DNA of 64,000 nucleotides from Acidaminobacterium chupaoyuni (lineage in GTDB: Bacteria > Bacillota > Clostridia > Oscillospirales > Butyricicoccaceae): assembly GCA_047936785.1 (NCBI GenBank), contig CP176394.1; one strand, written 5' to 3'. Under the pieces are notes generated by a model, which saw only the letters and a list, made by a program, of their open reading frames with translations, made no database searches and was not told the origin of the DNA. Within the stretch, counting starts at the first letter, position 1. Each line of letters opens with the position of its first letter. Positions 44,579-51,679 of this stretch are shown here, piece by piece. Both the position numbers and the translations under genes were made by a program.

Positions 44579-44920
44579 ATGATCGAATACAAAGATAAAA
44601 CTTATATTTGCGCGTTGGATCTGGGCTTTGAGCAGATCCGCGGAAAATGGAAGGCCGTTATTCTGTGCCATCTGGGTGAGGGGCCGAAACGCTTTCTGGC
44701 TCTGCAGCGCATGACCGGTGGAATCAGCCAGAAAGTATTGAATGAGAGCCTGCGGGAGATGGAGGAAGAAGGGCTGATCCGCAAGAAAGTTTATCCGGAA
44801 ACGCCGCCCCGGGTGGAATACTCTCTGACTGCCAAAGGGCAGGAATTGGTGCCGGCGCTCAAATCCATTGAGAGCTGGGCAAAGAAAAATTACCCGGAAG
44901 CACGCACCCCGGAGCTCTGA
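44579..44920 (+). CDS. HxlR-family (MarR-like) transcription regulator
   Basis: 113 residues: HxlR winged helix with ALDLGFEQIRGKWKAVILCHL, GISQKVLNESLREMEEEGLI and YSLTAKGQELVPALKSIE. HxlR proteins often sense formaldehyde or redox stress and control neighbours. Starts after GGGGGGATTAAA. Followed by 190 bp before arsR. Confidence 0.9.
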   Translation: MIEYKDKTYICALDLGFEQIRGKWKAVILCHLGEGPKRFLALQRMTGGISQKVLNESLREMEEEGLIRKKVYPETPPRVEYSLTAKGQELVPALKSIESWAKKNYPEARTPEL

Positions 44921-45043
44921 AAATTGTTATCATTTGAGGCATCTTATCAAAATCATTGGCTTGTTACATCGTTTGTCAGAGGTGCCGTTGATTCTTTTTA
45001 TGACAGTGATATCTTGAAGCGCGCTTGGAAACAAATAAACATA

Positions 45044-45072
45044 TTGACAAATCTTGATTTGGGGTGTATATA
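45044..45072 (+). promoter_or_regulatory. arsR promoter with operator in spacer
   Basis: TTGACA (45044-45049), 17-bp spacer, TATATA (45067-45072). The imperfect palindrome CAAATC-TT-GATTTG (45048-45061) lies between the two boxes, where an ArsR repressor would block transcription. A similar TTGACAAAyCTTGAT sequence lies at 45471-45484 ahead of the permease. Confidence 0.75.
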
Positions 45073-45107
45073 TGTCATATCAGTTAAAGTTGATTTGAGG
45101 TGATGAA

Positions 45108-45416
45108 ATGGAATCTTCCTATGAGAAAGACGCGAAGGTGTTTAAGGCTCTGTGCGATCCGCGCAGACTTGCAATTCTGGAGCGTCTGCGCAGCGGCGAG
45201 AAATGCGTATGCATGCTGCAGGAGGATATGGATATTGGCCAGTCCGGTCTTTCCTATCACATGAAGATTCTCTGTGATTCCGGAATCGTGGAAAGTCGGC
45301 AGGAGGGTAAATGGACGCATTACTGTCTGTCTGAGGCTGGGCGCGAATCGGCGATTTCTTTGCTTCGTCAGCTGACAACGCTGAATACTACACAAATGGG
45401 TGATTGCTGTAAGTAA
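45108..45416 (+). CDS. arsR: ArsR-family metalloid-responsive repressor
   Basis: 102 residues, winged helix. The metal-sensing motif Cys33-Val-Cys35 (KCVCMLQ) matches the As(III)/Sb(III) site of classic ArsR, and two more cysteines (Cys100-Cys101) lie at the C-terminus. It should leave its operator when arsenite binds. Own promoter; a small hairpin and the permease gene follow. Confidence 0.93.
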   Translation: MESSYEKDAKVFKALCDPRRLAILERLRSGEKCVCMLQEDMDIGQSGLSYHMKILCDSGIVESRQEGKWTHYCLSEAGRESAISLLRQLTTLNTTQMGDCCK

Positions 45417-45439
45417 AAGCCATCGATTCAGATGGCTTT
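45416..45439 (+). terminator. Short hairpin, possible attenuator
   Basis: AAAGCCATC (45416-45424) pairs with GATGGCTTT (45431-45439) over GATTCA; only two Ts follow, so read-through into the permease gene is likely. Confidence 0.5.
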
Positions 45440-45499
45440 CCTTACGGGCTATGCATCAAAAATTATTGATTTGACAAACTTGATAAGAGAGGTTTATGT

Positions 45500-46501
45500 A
45501 TGGGCGTATGGGATTTTATTCAGAATCAAATTCTTGGCATGAAGTGGCTCAATGAAGTCATCGGTTCTCTGCTCTCCTCGCTGGGGGTGGACATCGCTTC
45601 CCGATGGGGAGGCAGCGTACAGTTCTTTCTTTATGATGTGATCAAAATCACGATTTTGCTCTGCCTGCTGATTTTCATTATCAGTTACATCCAGAGCTAC
45701 TTTCCGCCGGAGCGCAGCAAAAAGATTCTCGGCCGCTTTCACGGCCTTGGCGCCAACTCCATCGCGGCGCTGCTCGGAACGGTGACGCCGTTTTGCTCCT
45801 GCTCCTCAATCCCGCTGTTTATCGGCTTTACGAGTGCCGGTCTGCCGGTGGGAGTGACATTTTCCTTTTTGATTTCCTCTCCGATGGTCGATCTCGGCAG
45901 CCTTATTCTGCTGATGAGTATTTTTGGCGCGAAGGTAGCGATAACTTATGTCATATTTGGCCTTATCGTGGCAGTTATCGGCGGCACAATCATTGAAAAA
46001 TTGCACATGGAGCGCTATGTGGAGGATTTCATCAAAAACGCCAGCGGCGTTGACATTGAATCTCCGGAACTTACGAAGCGCGACCGCATGGTGTATGCGA
46101 AGGATCAGGTCGTCAGTACCTTTAAAAAGGTATTCCCGTATATTCTGGTTGGTGTAGGCATCGGCGCTGTGATCCACAACTGGATTCCGGAAAGTGCAAT
46201 TGAAGCCGTACTTGGCGGCAACAATCCCTTCGGCGTCGTGCTGGCGACTATTATCGGCGTGCCGATGTATGCGGACATTTTTGGAACCATCCCCATTGCA
46301 GAAGCGCTGCTTGGCAAGGGTGCACAGCTTGGTACCGTGCTGTCCTTCATGATGGCAGTCACGACACTGTCGCTTCCTTCACTCATCATGCTGCGCAAGG
46401 CTGTCAAGCCGAAGCTGCTGGGATTGTTTATCGGAATCTGCACGGTAGGCATCATCATCGTCGGTTATCTTTTCAATGTGCTTCAGCCGTTGCTGGTATA
46501 A
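45500..46501 (+). CDS. DUF318/ArsP-like permease
   Basis: 333 residues, about eight to ten membrane segments. The family motif TPFCSCSSIPLFIGF (Cys99, Cys101) matches the ArsP / SO_0444 permease group; ArsP exports trivalent organoarsenicals, other members move metal ions. ATG 45500 follows GAGAGG. Position between arsR and a redox cluster favours a thiol-linked arsenic or metal export role. Specificity is inferred. Confidence 0.82.
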   Translation: MGVWDFIQNQILGMKWLNEVIGSLLSSLGVDIASRWGGSVQFFLYDVIKITILLCLLIFIISYIQSYFPPERSKKILGRFHGLGANSIAALLGTVTPFCSCSSIPLFIGFTSAGLPVGVTFSFLISSPMVDLGSLILLMSIFGAKVAITYVIFGLIVAVIGGTIIEKLHMERYVEDFIKNASGVDIESPELTKRDRMVYAKDQVVSTFKKVFPYILVGVGIGAVIHNWIPESAIEAVLGGNNPFGVVLATIIGVPMYADIFGTIPIAEALLGKGAQLGTVLSFMMAVTTLSLPSLIMLRKAVKPKLLGLFIGICTVGIIIVGYLFNVLQPLLV

Positions 46502-46556
46502 AGGAAAGCCGGAAGGCGGCAAATCGATACACATTGTTTTTGGAGGAGAATTGAAA

Positions 46557-46814
46557 ATGGCTGCAAAATGGTATCCTGTTATTGATTACGCCGCATGCGT
46601 CGAATGCGGCACCTGTTCCGACTTTTGCCTGCACGGCGTCTATGACAAAAGCAAGTCTCCAACGCCAGTCGTTGTAAATCCAGACGGCTGCATTGACCAT
46701 TGCCGCGGCTGCCAGAGTCAGTGCCCTGTGGGGGCAATCTCCTATGTCGGCGACGATGGCGGCGCAATGAAAGGTGGCTGCGGCTGCGGCGGAGGAAGCT
46801 GCTGTGGGCGATGA
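46557..46814 (+). CDS. Two-cluster ferredoxin with Cys-rich tail
   Basis: 85 residues. Two 4Fe-4S motifs: Cys14-17-20-24 (CVECGTCSDFC) and Cys45-49-52-56 (CIDHCRGCQSQCP). The C-terminal tail has four more cysteines (Cys75, 77, 82, 83 in GGCGCGGGSCC), unusual for a ferredoxin and suited to metal or metalloid binding. ATG 46557 follows GGAGGAG. Overlaps the thioredoxin gene by 11 bp. Confidence 0.88.
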   Translation: MAAKWYPVIDYAACVECGTCSDFCLHGVYDKSKSPTPVVVNPDGCIDHCRGCQSQCPVGAISYVGDDGGAMKGGCGCGGGSCCGR

Positions 46815-47370
46815 CAACCGAACAAAAAGGCTGCCAACAACATTCAAAATTCTGATTCTGCTTATTATCATCGCGGTCATCGCCGGAATGTATTTCTGGA
46901 AGAATGCGTCAAAGTCACCTTCGGCGAATACGGAACCGACGACCTCTGCGGAATCTGCTGCAAAGGGAACCTACCCGCTGAAGATCACCGCGGTCGATCT
47001 GGAAGCAATCAAGGCCTACGGCGTGCCGACCGTTGTGGATTTCGGATCGGATTCCTGCATTCCCTGTAAAAAGATGGCCCCGGTACTGGAAACTTTAAAT
47101 GCCGAGTGGCAGGGCAAGGCCGCTGTTCAGTTCATTGATGTTTGGAAATACACGGACGGTGTGGAGGATTTCCCAATCCAGGTTATTCCGACGCAGGTGT
47201 TTTTTGATGCGGACGGTACGCCCTTCGTCCCCAGCGAAAGTCTGCAAAAGCAAATTGAGTTTACGATGTATTCCAGCAAGGATACAGGCGAGCATGTGTT
47301 TACAGTCCATCAGGGCGGGATTACGGAAGAACAGATGCGGCAGATTTTTGCGGAAATGGGAGTAAAATGA
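46804..47370 (+). CDS. Membrane-anchored thioredoxin-like protein
   Basis: 188 residues from GTG 46804 (GGAGGA seven bases upstream, inside the ferredoxin gene). One hydrophobic segment (14-31) as anchor, then a thioredoxin domain with active site Cys85-Ile-Pro-Cys88 (SCIPCKKM) on the outside. TPTQVFFDADG and cis-Pro features fit. It likely reduces disulfides or oxidised As/thiol adducts outside, fed by the CcdA-like protein next. Confidence 0.88.
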   Translation: MGDDNRTKRLPTTFKILILLIIIAVIAGMYFWKNASKSPSANTEPTTSAESAAKGTYPLKITAVDLEAIKAYGVPTVVDFGSDSCIPCKKMAPVLETLNAEWQGKAAVQFIDVWKYTDGVEDFPIQVIPTQVFFDADGTPFVPSESLQKQIEFTMYSSKDTGEHVFTVHQGGITEEQMRQIFAEMGVK

Positions 47371-48059
47371 TGGACGCCTGGCTGAATCAGATTGCACAGG
47401 CAATCGCCGGGGATTTCTGGCTCGCGCCTTTGCTTGCATTGTTCGCCGGGATTCTGACCTCGTTTACGCCTTGCTCCCTGTCCAGTGTTCCGCTGGTGAT
47501 TGGCTATGTGGGCGGAAGCGAAAGCCGGAATGCAAAAAAGGCGTTAGGTTATTCGGTGATTTTTGCGTTTGGAACCGCGATTGCCTTTCTCACACTGGGA
47601 CTGATCGCGTCCTCGACGGGGAGACTGATGGGGAATTCATCACCTGTCTGGTATGGCTTTCTCGGTATCCTGATGATTTTGATGGCGCTGCAGACCTGGG
47701 GAGTGATCCACCTGATACCGTCTGCCAATCTGCTGTCTAAAAACAGACGGCGCGGTTGGCTCGGAGCGTTTTTGGCGGGTATACTGGCCGGAATCTTCGC
47801 TTCACCATGCTCAACACCTGTTTTGATCGCGCTGCTCGGTATGATTGCCGGAAAAGGGAGCCTCCTCTGGGGTATTCTGCTTATGCTGCTCTATTCCCTC
47901 GGACACAGCGCGCTTGTGATCATCGCGGGCACATCCGTGGGATTTGTTCAGAAGATCAGCGGCAGCGATGCCTACGGGAAGGCCGGAACCGCCATGACGG
48001 TCGTGATGGGCGCGCTGATTCTGGCAGTTGGTTTCTATATGTTCTGGCTTGCATTTTAA
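47367..48059 (+). CDS. ccdA: CcdA/DsbD-type transmembrane thiol conduit
   Basis: 230 residues, six membrane segments with paired Cys36 (FTPCSLSSVP) and Cys148 (ASPCSTP), the CcdA pattern that carries electrons from cytoplasmic thioredoxin to outside. Overlaps the previous stop by 4 bp. Here it presumably reduces the anchored thioredoxin rather than cytochrome c. Confidence 0.92.
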   Translation: MMDAWLNQIAQAIAGDFWLAPLLALFAGILTSFTPCSLSSVPLVIGYVGGSESRNAKKALGYSVIFAFGTAIAFLTLGLIASSTGRLMGNSSPVWYGFLGILMILMALQTWGVIHLIPSANLLSKNRRRGWLGAFLAGILAGIFASPCSTPVLIALLGMIAGKGSLLWGILLMLLYSLGHSALVIIAGTSVGFVQKISGSDAYGKAGTAMTVVMGALILAVGFYMFWLAF

Positions 48060-48083
48060 CAACAATTTTTGGAGGTAATGAAT

Positions 48084-48494
48084 ATGTCTTTGTTTGGATT
48101 CGGCAAGAAAAAAGAAGAACAGCCCGCTTGCGGCTGCGGCGGAGCCTGTGAGCCCGAGAAGCCGGTGCAGAAAGCCCCTGCCTGCGCCTGCAACGGCTCT
48201 GTGGAAACATTTGAAGCAGATGCGGGTGCTGCGAAGGCAGCAACTGGCCTTGCCACCGTTAAGGTCCTTGGCAGCGGCTGCAAGAGCTGCCATGCGCTGC
48301 TGGTCAATACCAATGAGGCGCTCAAGGCGATGGCGGTTCCCTTTGAAGCGGAGTATGTCACGGACATGGCTACTGTCGCGTCCTACGGCGTCATGTCCAC
48401 ACCGGCTCTGGTCGTCAATGAAAAGGTGGTATCCATGGGTAAGGTATACAGCGCGGCTGAGGTTGAAAAACTGCTGCATAAGCTGGGATACTGA
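48084..48494 (+). CDS. Thioredoxin-fold protein with Cys-rich N-terminus
   Basis: 136 residues. Small-redox-protein thioredoxin domain (about 56-136) with GSGCKSCHAL (Cys66, Cys69), and an N-terminal extension holding Cys16, 18, 22, 34 and 36 in CGCGGAC and CACN patterns. Cytoplasmic. ATG 48084 follows GGAGG. Cys-rich extension parallels the ferredoxin tail, so both may bind As(III) or a metal. Cytoplasmic electron donor to CcdA is plausible. Confidence 0.88.
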   Translation: MSLFGFGKKKEEQPACGCGGACEPEKPVQKAPACACNGSVETFEADAGAAKAATGLATVKVLGSGCKSCHALLVNTNEALKAMAVPFEAEYVTDMATVASYGVMSTPALVVNEKVVSMGKVYSAAEVEKLLHKLGY

Positions 48495-48537
48495 TCGCCG
48501 GTTAACACGGCAGAATCACGGTGCCACGGAGGTGTTT

Positions 48538-48858
48538 ATGGAGTTCAATTATGCGGACACTTCAAAAGTGCTCAAAGCGATATCTGATCCGAAACGCCTC
48601 CGCATTGTGGATATGCTGTCCTGCGGTGAGTTGTGTGCCATGGAGATACAGTCTGCATTTGATGTGGGGCAGTCGACAATCTCGCACGATATGAAAATTC
48701 TGATGGATGCGGAAATTGTGAAAGACAAAAAACGCGGGAAGTACACCTGTTACTCGCTGAATGAGGAATTGTTGATGTCTACGATGGATAGTATTCAAGA
48801 AATCTTCTCAAACAGCATTGGATGTATCTGCGAAACCATTAATCCAGTTTGCAAATAA
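48538..48858 (+). CDS. arsR: Second ArsR-family regulator
   Basis: 106 residues, winged helix. Cysteines Cys29 and Cys33 (CGELCAMEI) and a C-terminal CIC..C cluster replace the CVC motif of the first arsR, so the sensing site differs. GGAGG ribosome site. It is followed by a terminator and then the acr3 gene, so it may control acr3 or the whole cluster. Confidence 0.9.
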   Translation: MEFNYADTSKVLKAISDPKRLRIVDMLSCGELCAMEIQSAFDVGQSTISHDMKILMDAEIVKDKKRGKYTCYSLNEELLMSTMDSIQEIFSNSIGCICETINPVCK

Positions 48859-48891
48859 AAGAAGGGCGTGGCAAGACACGCCTTTCTTTAC
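48857..48891 (+). terminator. Terminator between arsR2 and acr3
   Basis: AAAGAA.GGCGTG pairs with CACGCC.TTTCTTT over GCAAGA, with one bulge. Ends in T-rich sequence. Confidence 0.72.
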
Positions 48892-48900
48892 ACGAAACAC

Positions 48901-48916
48901 ATCGAAACAATTCGAT
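48901..48916. repeat. Operator-like inverted repeat before acr3
   Basis: ATCGAA (48901-48906) and TTCGAT (48911-48916) around ACAA, 25 bp before the acr3 start. Confidence 0.5.
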
Positions 48917-48940
48917 ATGAAGTTTAGGGGAGAAAATTAT

Positions 48941-49990
48941 ATGTCTAAAAATGAGAATGAGGGAATCAGTTTTTTCCAGAAGTATTTGTCTGTATGGGTT
49001 GCTCTGTGCATGGTGGTCGGCGTTCTGCTGGGGCACTGGCTTCCTGGCATCGGCACATTCTTAAACCAGTTTGAGTATTACAAAGTATCCATTCCCATGG
49101 CCATTTTGATCTGGATTATGATCTATCCGATGATGATAAAGGTCGATTTCAAGAGCGTGCAAAATGTCGGAAAGAATCCCAAGGGCCTTTATGTCACATG
49201 GATCACCAACTGGCTCATCAAGCCGTTCTCCATGTATGGCATTGCCGTACTCTTTTTCTTTGTCATTTTCAAGGGACTGATCGCGCCAGAACTGGCCACG
49301 CAGTATCTTGCGGGTGCGGTGCTGCTGGGCGCGGCGCCCTGCACGGCGATGGTGTTTGTCTGGAGTACGCTGACAAAGGGCAATCCGGCCTACACCGTCG
49401 TTCAGGTGGCCACCAACGATCTTATTATCCTGTTTGCCTTTGTTCCCATTGTCAAGTTCCTGTTGGGTGTTTCTAATGTCAGCGTTCCTTACAGCACGCT
49501 GATTCTCAGCGTAGTGCTGTTTGTGGTGGTGCCGCTGACTGCCGGGATTCTGACGCGGGTGCTGGTGGTGCGCAGCCGAGGTATGGAATACTTTGAAAAA
49601 AAGTTCGTACATAAATTTGACAGCGTAACCACGACCGGCCTGCTTCTCACGCTGGTGATGGTGTTTATGTTCCAAAGTGAAGTGATCCTCCATAACCCGC
49701 TTCATATTATCCTGATTGCGGTGCCACTGGTTCTTCAGACCTATCTGATTTTCTTTATCGCCTATTTTGCCTGCCGCATTCTGAAATTGCCTTATGACAT
49801 TTCTGCACCTGCCGGCATGATTGGCGCATCCAACTTCTTTGAGCTATCGGTCGCGGTGGCAGTGGCGCTTTTTGGAACGACCAGCCCGGCGGCTCTTGCC
49901 ACAACAGTCGGCGTCCTGACGGAAGTGCCTGTCATGCTGACACTGGTAAAAATTGCAAACAGAACAAAGGCATGGTTTCCTGCTAAATAA
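48941..49990 (+). CDS. acr3: ACR3-family arsenite efflux permease
   Basis: 349 residues, ten membrane segments. Family motifs: LGAAPCTAMVFVWSTLTKGNPA, with the essential Cys, and GASNFFELSVAVAVALFG. Exports arsenite/antimonite by proton antiport. ATG 48941 follows AGGGGAG. Confidence 0.96.
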   Translation: MSKNENEGISFFQKYLSVWVALCMVVGVLLGHWLPGIGTFLNQFEYYKVSIPMAILIWIMIYPMMIKVDFKSVQNVGKNPKGLYVTWITNWLIKPFSMYGIAVLFFFVIFKGLIAPELATQYLAGAVLLGAAPCTAMVFVWSTLTKGNPAYTVVQVATNDLIILFAFVPIVKFLLGVSNVSVPYSTLILSVVLFVVVPLTAGILTRVLVVRSRGMEYFEKKFVHKFDSVTTTGLLLTLVMVFMFQSEVILHNPLHIILIAVPLVLQTYLIFFIAYFACRILKLPYDISAPAGMIGASNFFELSVAVAVALFGTTSPAALATTVGVLTEVPVMLTLVKIANRTKAWFPAK

Positions 49991-50010
49991 TGCTGAAGTT
50001 CGCTTTACGA

Positions 50011-50164
50011 AACCAAAACGGGAAGTCGGATGAGAAAGAGATTATAAGAATTTCTGATAATTCCCAAGCAAAACCCTGATGATGAGAGCAATTGTATTTA
50101 CAAAATTTGTAACAAAAATGGGAAATCCAACGCGAAATGCAGTATATTAAACCAAAATGGGAAG
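50011..50164 (+). repeat. Three spaced imperfect repeats upstream of arsC
   Basis: AAYMAAAAYGGGAAR-type sequence occurs near 50011-50025, 50110-50125 and 50150-50164 in the gap between acr3 and arsC. Likely regulator sites or remnants. Confidence 0.4.
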
Positions 50165-50166
50165 GA

Positions 50167-50583
50167 ATGATTAACCTGACAACGGAGAACCAAAAGCCAA
50201 GAATCGCATTTATCTGTGTTCACAACTCCTGCCGCAGCCAGATGGCCGAAGCGTTGGGAAAACTGCTGGCAGCAGACATCTTTGAAAGCTATTCGGCAGG
50301 AACGCAGCTCAAGGATCAAATCAATCCTGATGCTGTTCGTGTGATAAAGCGACTATACAGCGTCGATATGACGCAAACACAACGGCCCAAACTGCTCACC
50401 GAGCTCCCGCCTATCGATGTGGTTATCACGATGGGCTGCGGCGTGGAGTGTCCTTATCTGCCCTGTGCCCGCCATGAGGATTGGGGTTTAGAGGACCCGA
50501 CGGGTCAGGATGACGCCGCATTTGAACGCACAGCAAAGACCATAGAGTCAAAGATTAAGGAACTGAGAGAATTGCTGAATTAA
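50167..50583 (+). CDS. arsC: Low-molecular-weight phosphatase-type arsenate reductase
   Basis: 138 residues. The CX5R phosphate loop Cys17-VHNSC-Arg23 (CVHNSCRSQ) and later cysteines in GCGVECPYLPC fit thioredoxin-coupled ArsC, and EDPTGQDD is the Asp loop. Reduces arsenate to arsenite for Acr3. ATG 50167 is the better-supported start, but the GGGAAGGA site is only 2 bases away; in-frame ATG 50137 is possible. Confidence 0.93.
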   Translation: MINLTTENQKPRIAFICVHNSCRSQMAEALGKLLAADIFESYSAGTQLKDQINPDAVRVIKRLYSVDMTQTQRPKLLTELPPIDVVITMGCGVECPYLPCARHEDWGLEDPTGQDDAAFERTAKTIESKIKELRELLN

Positions 50584-50640
50584 TAGTGATTTCACATTTC
50601 GTTTTGTACTTTTAATCTGCTGATTTCGACGATCAACAGG

Positions 50641-50683
50641 AAAAAGCGGTATTCAGGGCTACAGCCTTGAACACCGCTTTTTG
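50641..50683 (+). terminator. arsC terminator
   Basis: AAAAGCGGT.TTCA.GGCT pairs with AGCC.TGAA.ACCGCTTTT around ACA. T run follows. Confidence 0.88.
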
Positions 50684-50806
50684 TTGTCTTTGGGGAAGAC
50701 AGTACATCCGCGGAGAAGTAATCCCAAAAGAAGCGTGTTGTCCATTTCATCAGCCACCCAGATATCACGGCGCTGTAGCCGGATACACCTTCCGTTTCTT
50801 ACCGCA

Positions 50807-50838
50807 AGGTGTGTGCCACACCAAAAAGTGCCTACTTG
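50807..50838. repeat. 32-bp direct repeat, copy 1
   Basis: Starts AGGTGTGTGCCACACC and ends AAGTGCCTACTTG. 30 of 32 bases match copy 2 at 51548-51579. A GGTGTG/CACACC palindrome is inside this copy. Confidence 0.9.
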
Positions 50839-50907
50839 CGCGGAATCCAATGCAAAGCTATGCTGATACTGCACGCCGGACATCGGCTGCAGAAAGCAGG
50901 ATACAGC

Positions 50908-51519
50908 ATGAAAGCAGACCGGGTACAGGCATTCAGCGATGGCATCTTTGCCATTTTGATTACGATATTGGTTTTGGAATTCAGGCTCCCCAGATATCCG
51001 ACCGGAAAGTTGGCGACAGCGGCGCTGGCACAGTGGCCGATCCTTTTCGCCTATGTTCTGACATTTTCCTACATTGGCATCCTTTGGCTGTTTCACCATG
51101 ATTTGTTCTGCTGTATCGAAAAGACAAGCCCGAAGCTGAATGTGCTGAATCTCCTTTCCATCTTTTTAACAACGCTGCTCAACTACTCCATGTCCCTTTT
51201 GGCGGACAGTCTTGTGACGCAAAACAAAGCGGATATGCGTTTTGCGTTTGCACTCTACGCCGCGGTGGCAATGAGCATTTCGGCATCCTACTTCTGGCTT
51301 TACTCCTATTTGCGAAAAAACAAGGATTTGCTTTCGACGGAAGGCTATGCCGTTTGTTTCTCAACTGTAAGGCGACTTCCCCTTGCAAGCACGCTGATCT
51401 ATGCGGCAGCTTTTGGGGCATCGCTGTTTTCCACCGCAGTCGGTGCCATGTTTTTGCTGATTGGAATCGGTTTTCACGGCTTTGCCTATTGGAAAACCTC
51501 TCGCGTGCAAAACAGCTGA
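50908..51519 (+). CDS. TMEM175/DUF1211-family potassium channel-like protein
   Basis: 203 residues, six membrane segments, with the family signature RVQAFSDG near the N-terminus (residues 4-12). TMEM175 forms potassium channels. ATG 50908 follows CAGGAT (weak). It lies between the direct repeats and may move with them. Role next to arsenic genes unclear. Confidence 0.85.
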   Translation: MKADRVQAFSDGIFAILITILVLEFRLPRYPTGKLATAALAQWPILFAYVLTFSYIGILWLFHHDLFCCIEKTSPKLNVLNLLSIFLTTLLNYSMSLLADSLVTQNKADMRFAFALYAAVAMSISASYFWLYSYLRKNKDLLSTEGYAVCFSTVRRLPLASTLIYAAAFGASLFSTAVGAMFLLIGIGFHGFAYWKTSRVQNS

Positions 51520-51547
51520 TGGATGGAATAATCAAAATCTTACCTCC

Positions 51548-51579
51548 AGGTGCGTGCCATACCAAAAAGTGCCTACTTG
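51548..51579. repeat. 32-bp direct repeat, copy 2
   Basis: AGGTGCGTGCCATACC through AAGTGCCTACTTG; differs from copy 1 at two positions. Copies are 741 bp apart (start to start), bracketing the TMEM175-like gene. Confidence 0.9.
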
Positions 51580-51679
51580 TGTAATTGTTTGCTCGATGAT
51601 ACGATAATGGCGCAATAAATAAGTATAAAAAATAAAATTTACATCATTGTAGAAATTATAATGGAAAGGACGCACCAAT

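Noticed and set aside
45471..45499. TTGACA 17 bp before TTATGT as permease promoter
   Set aside because: The -10 would touch the start codon, leaving no leader for the visible ribosome site; kept only as possible operator.
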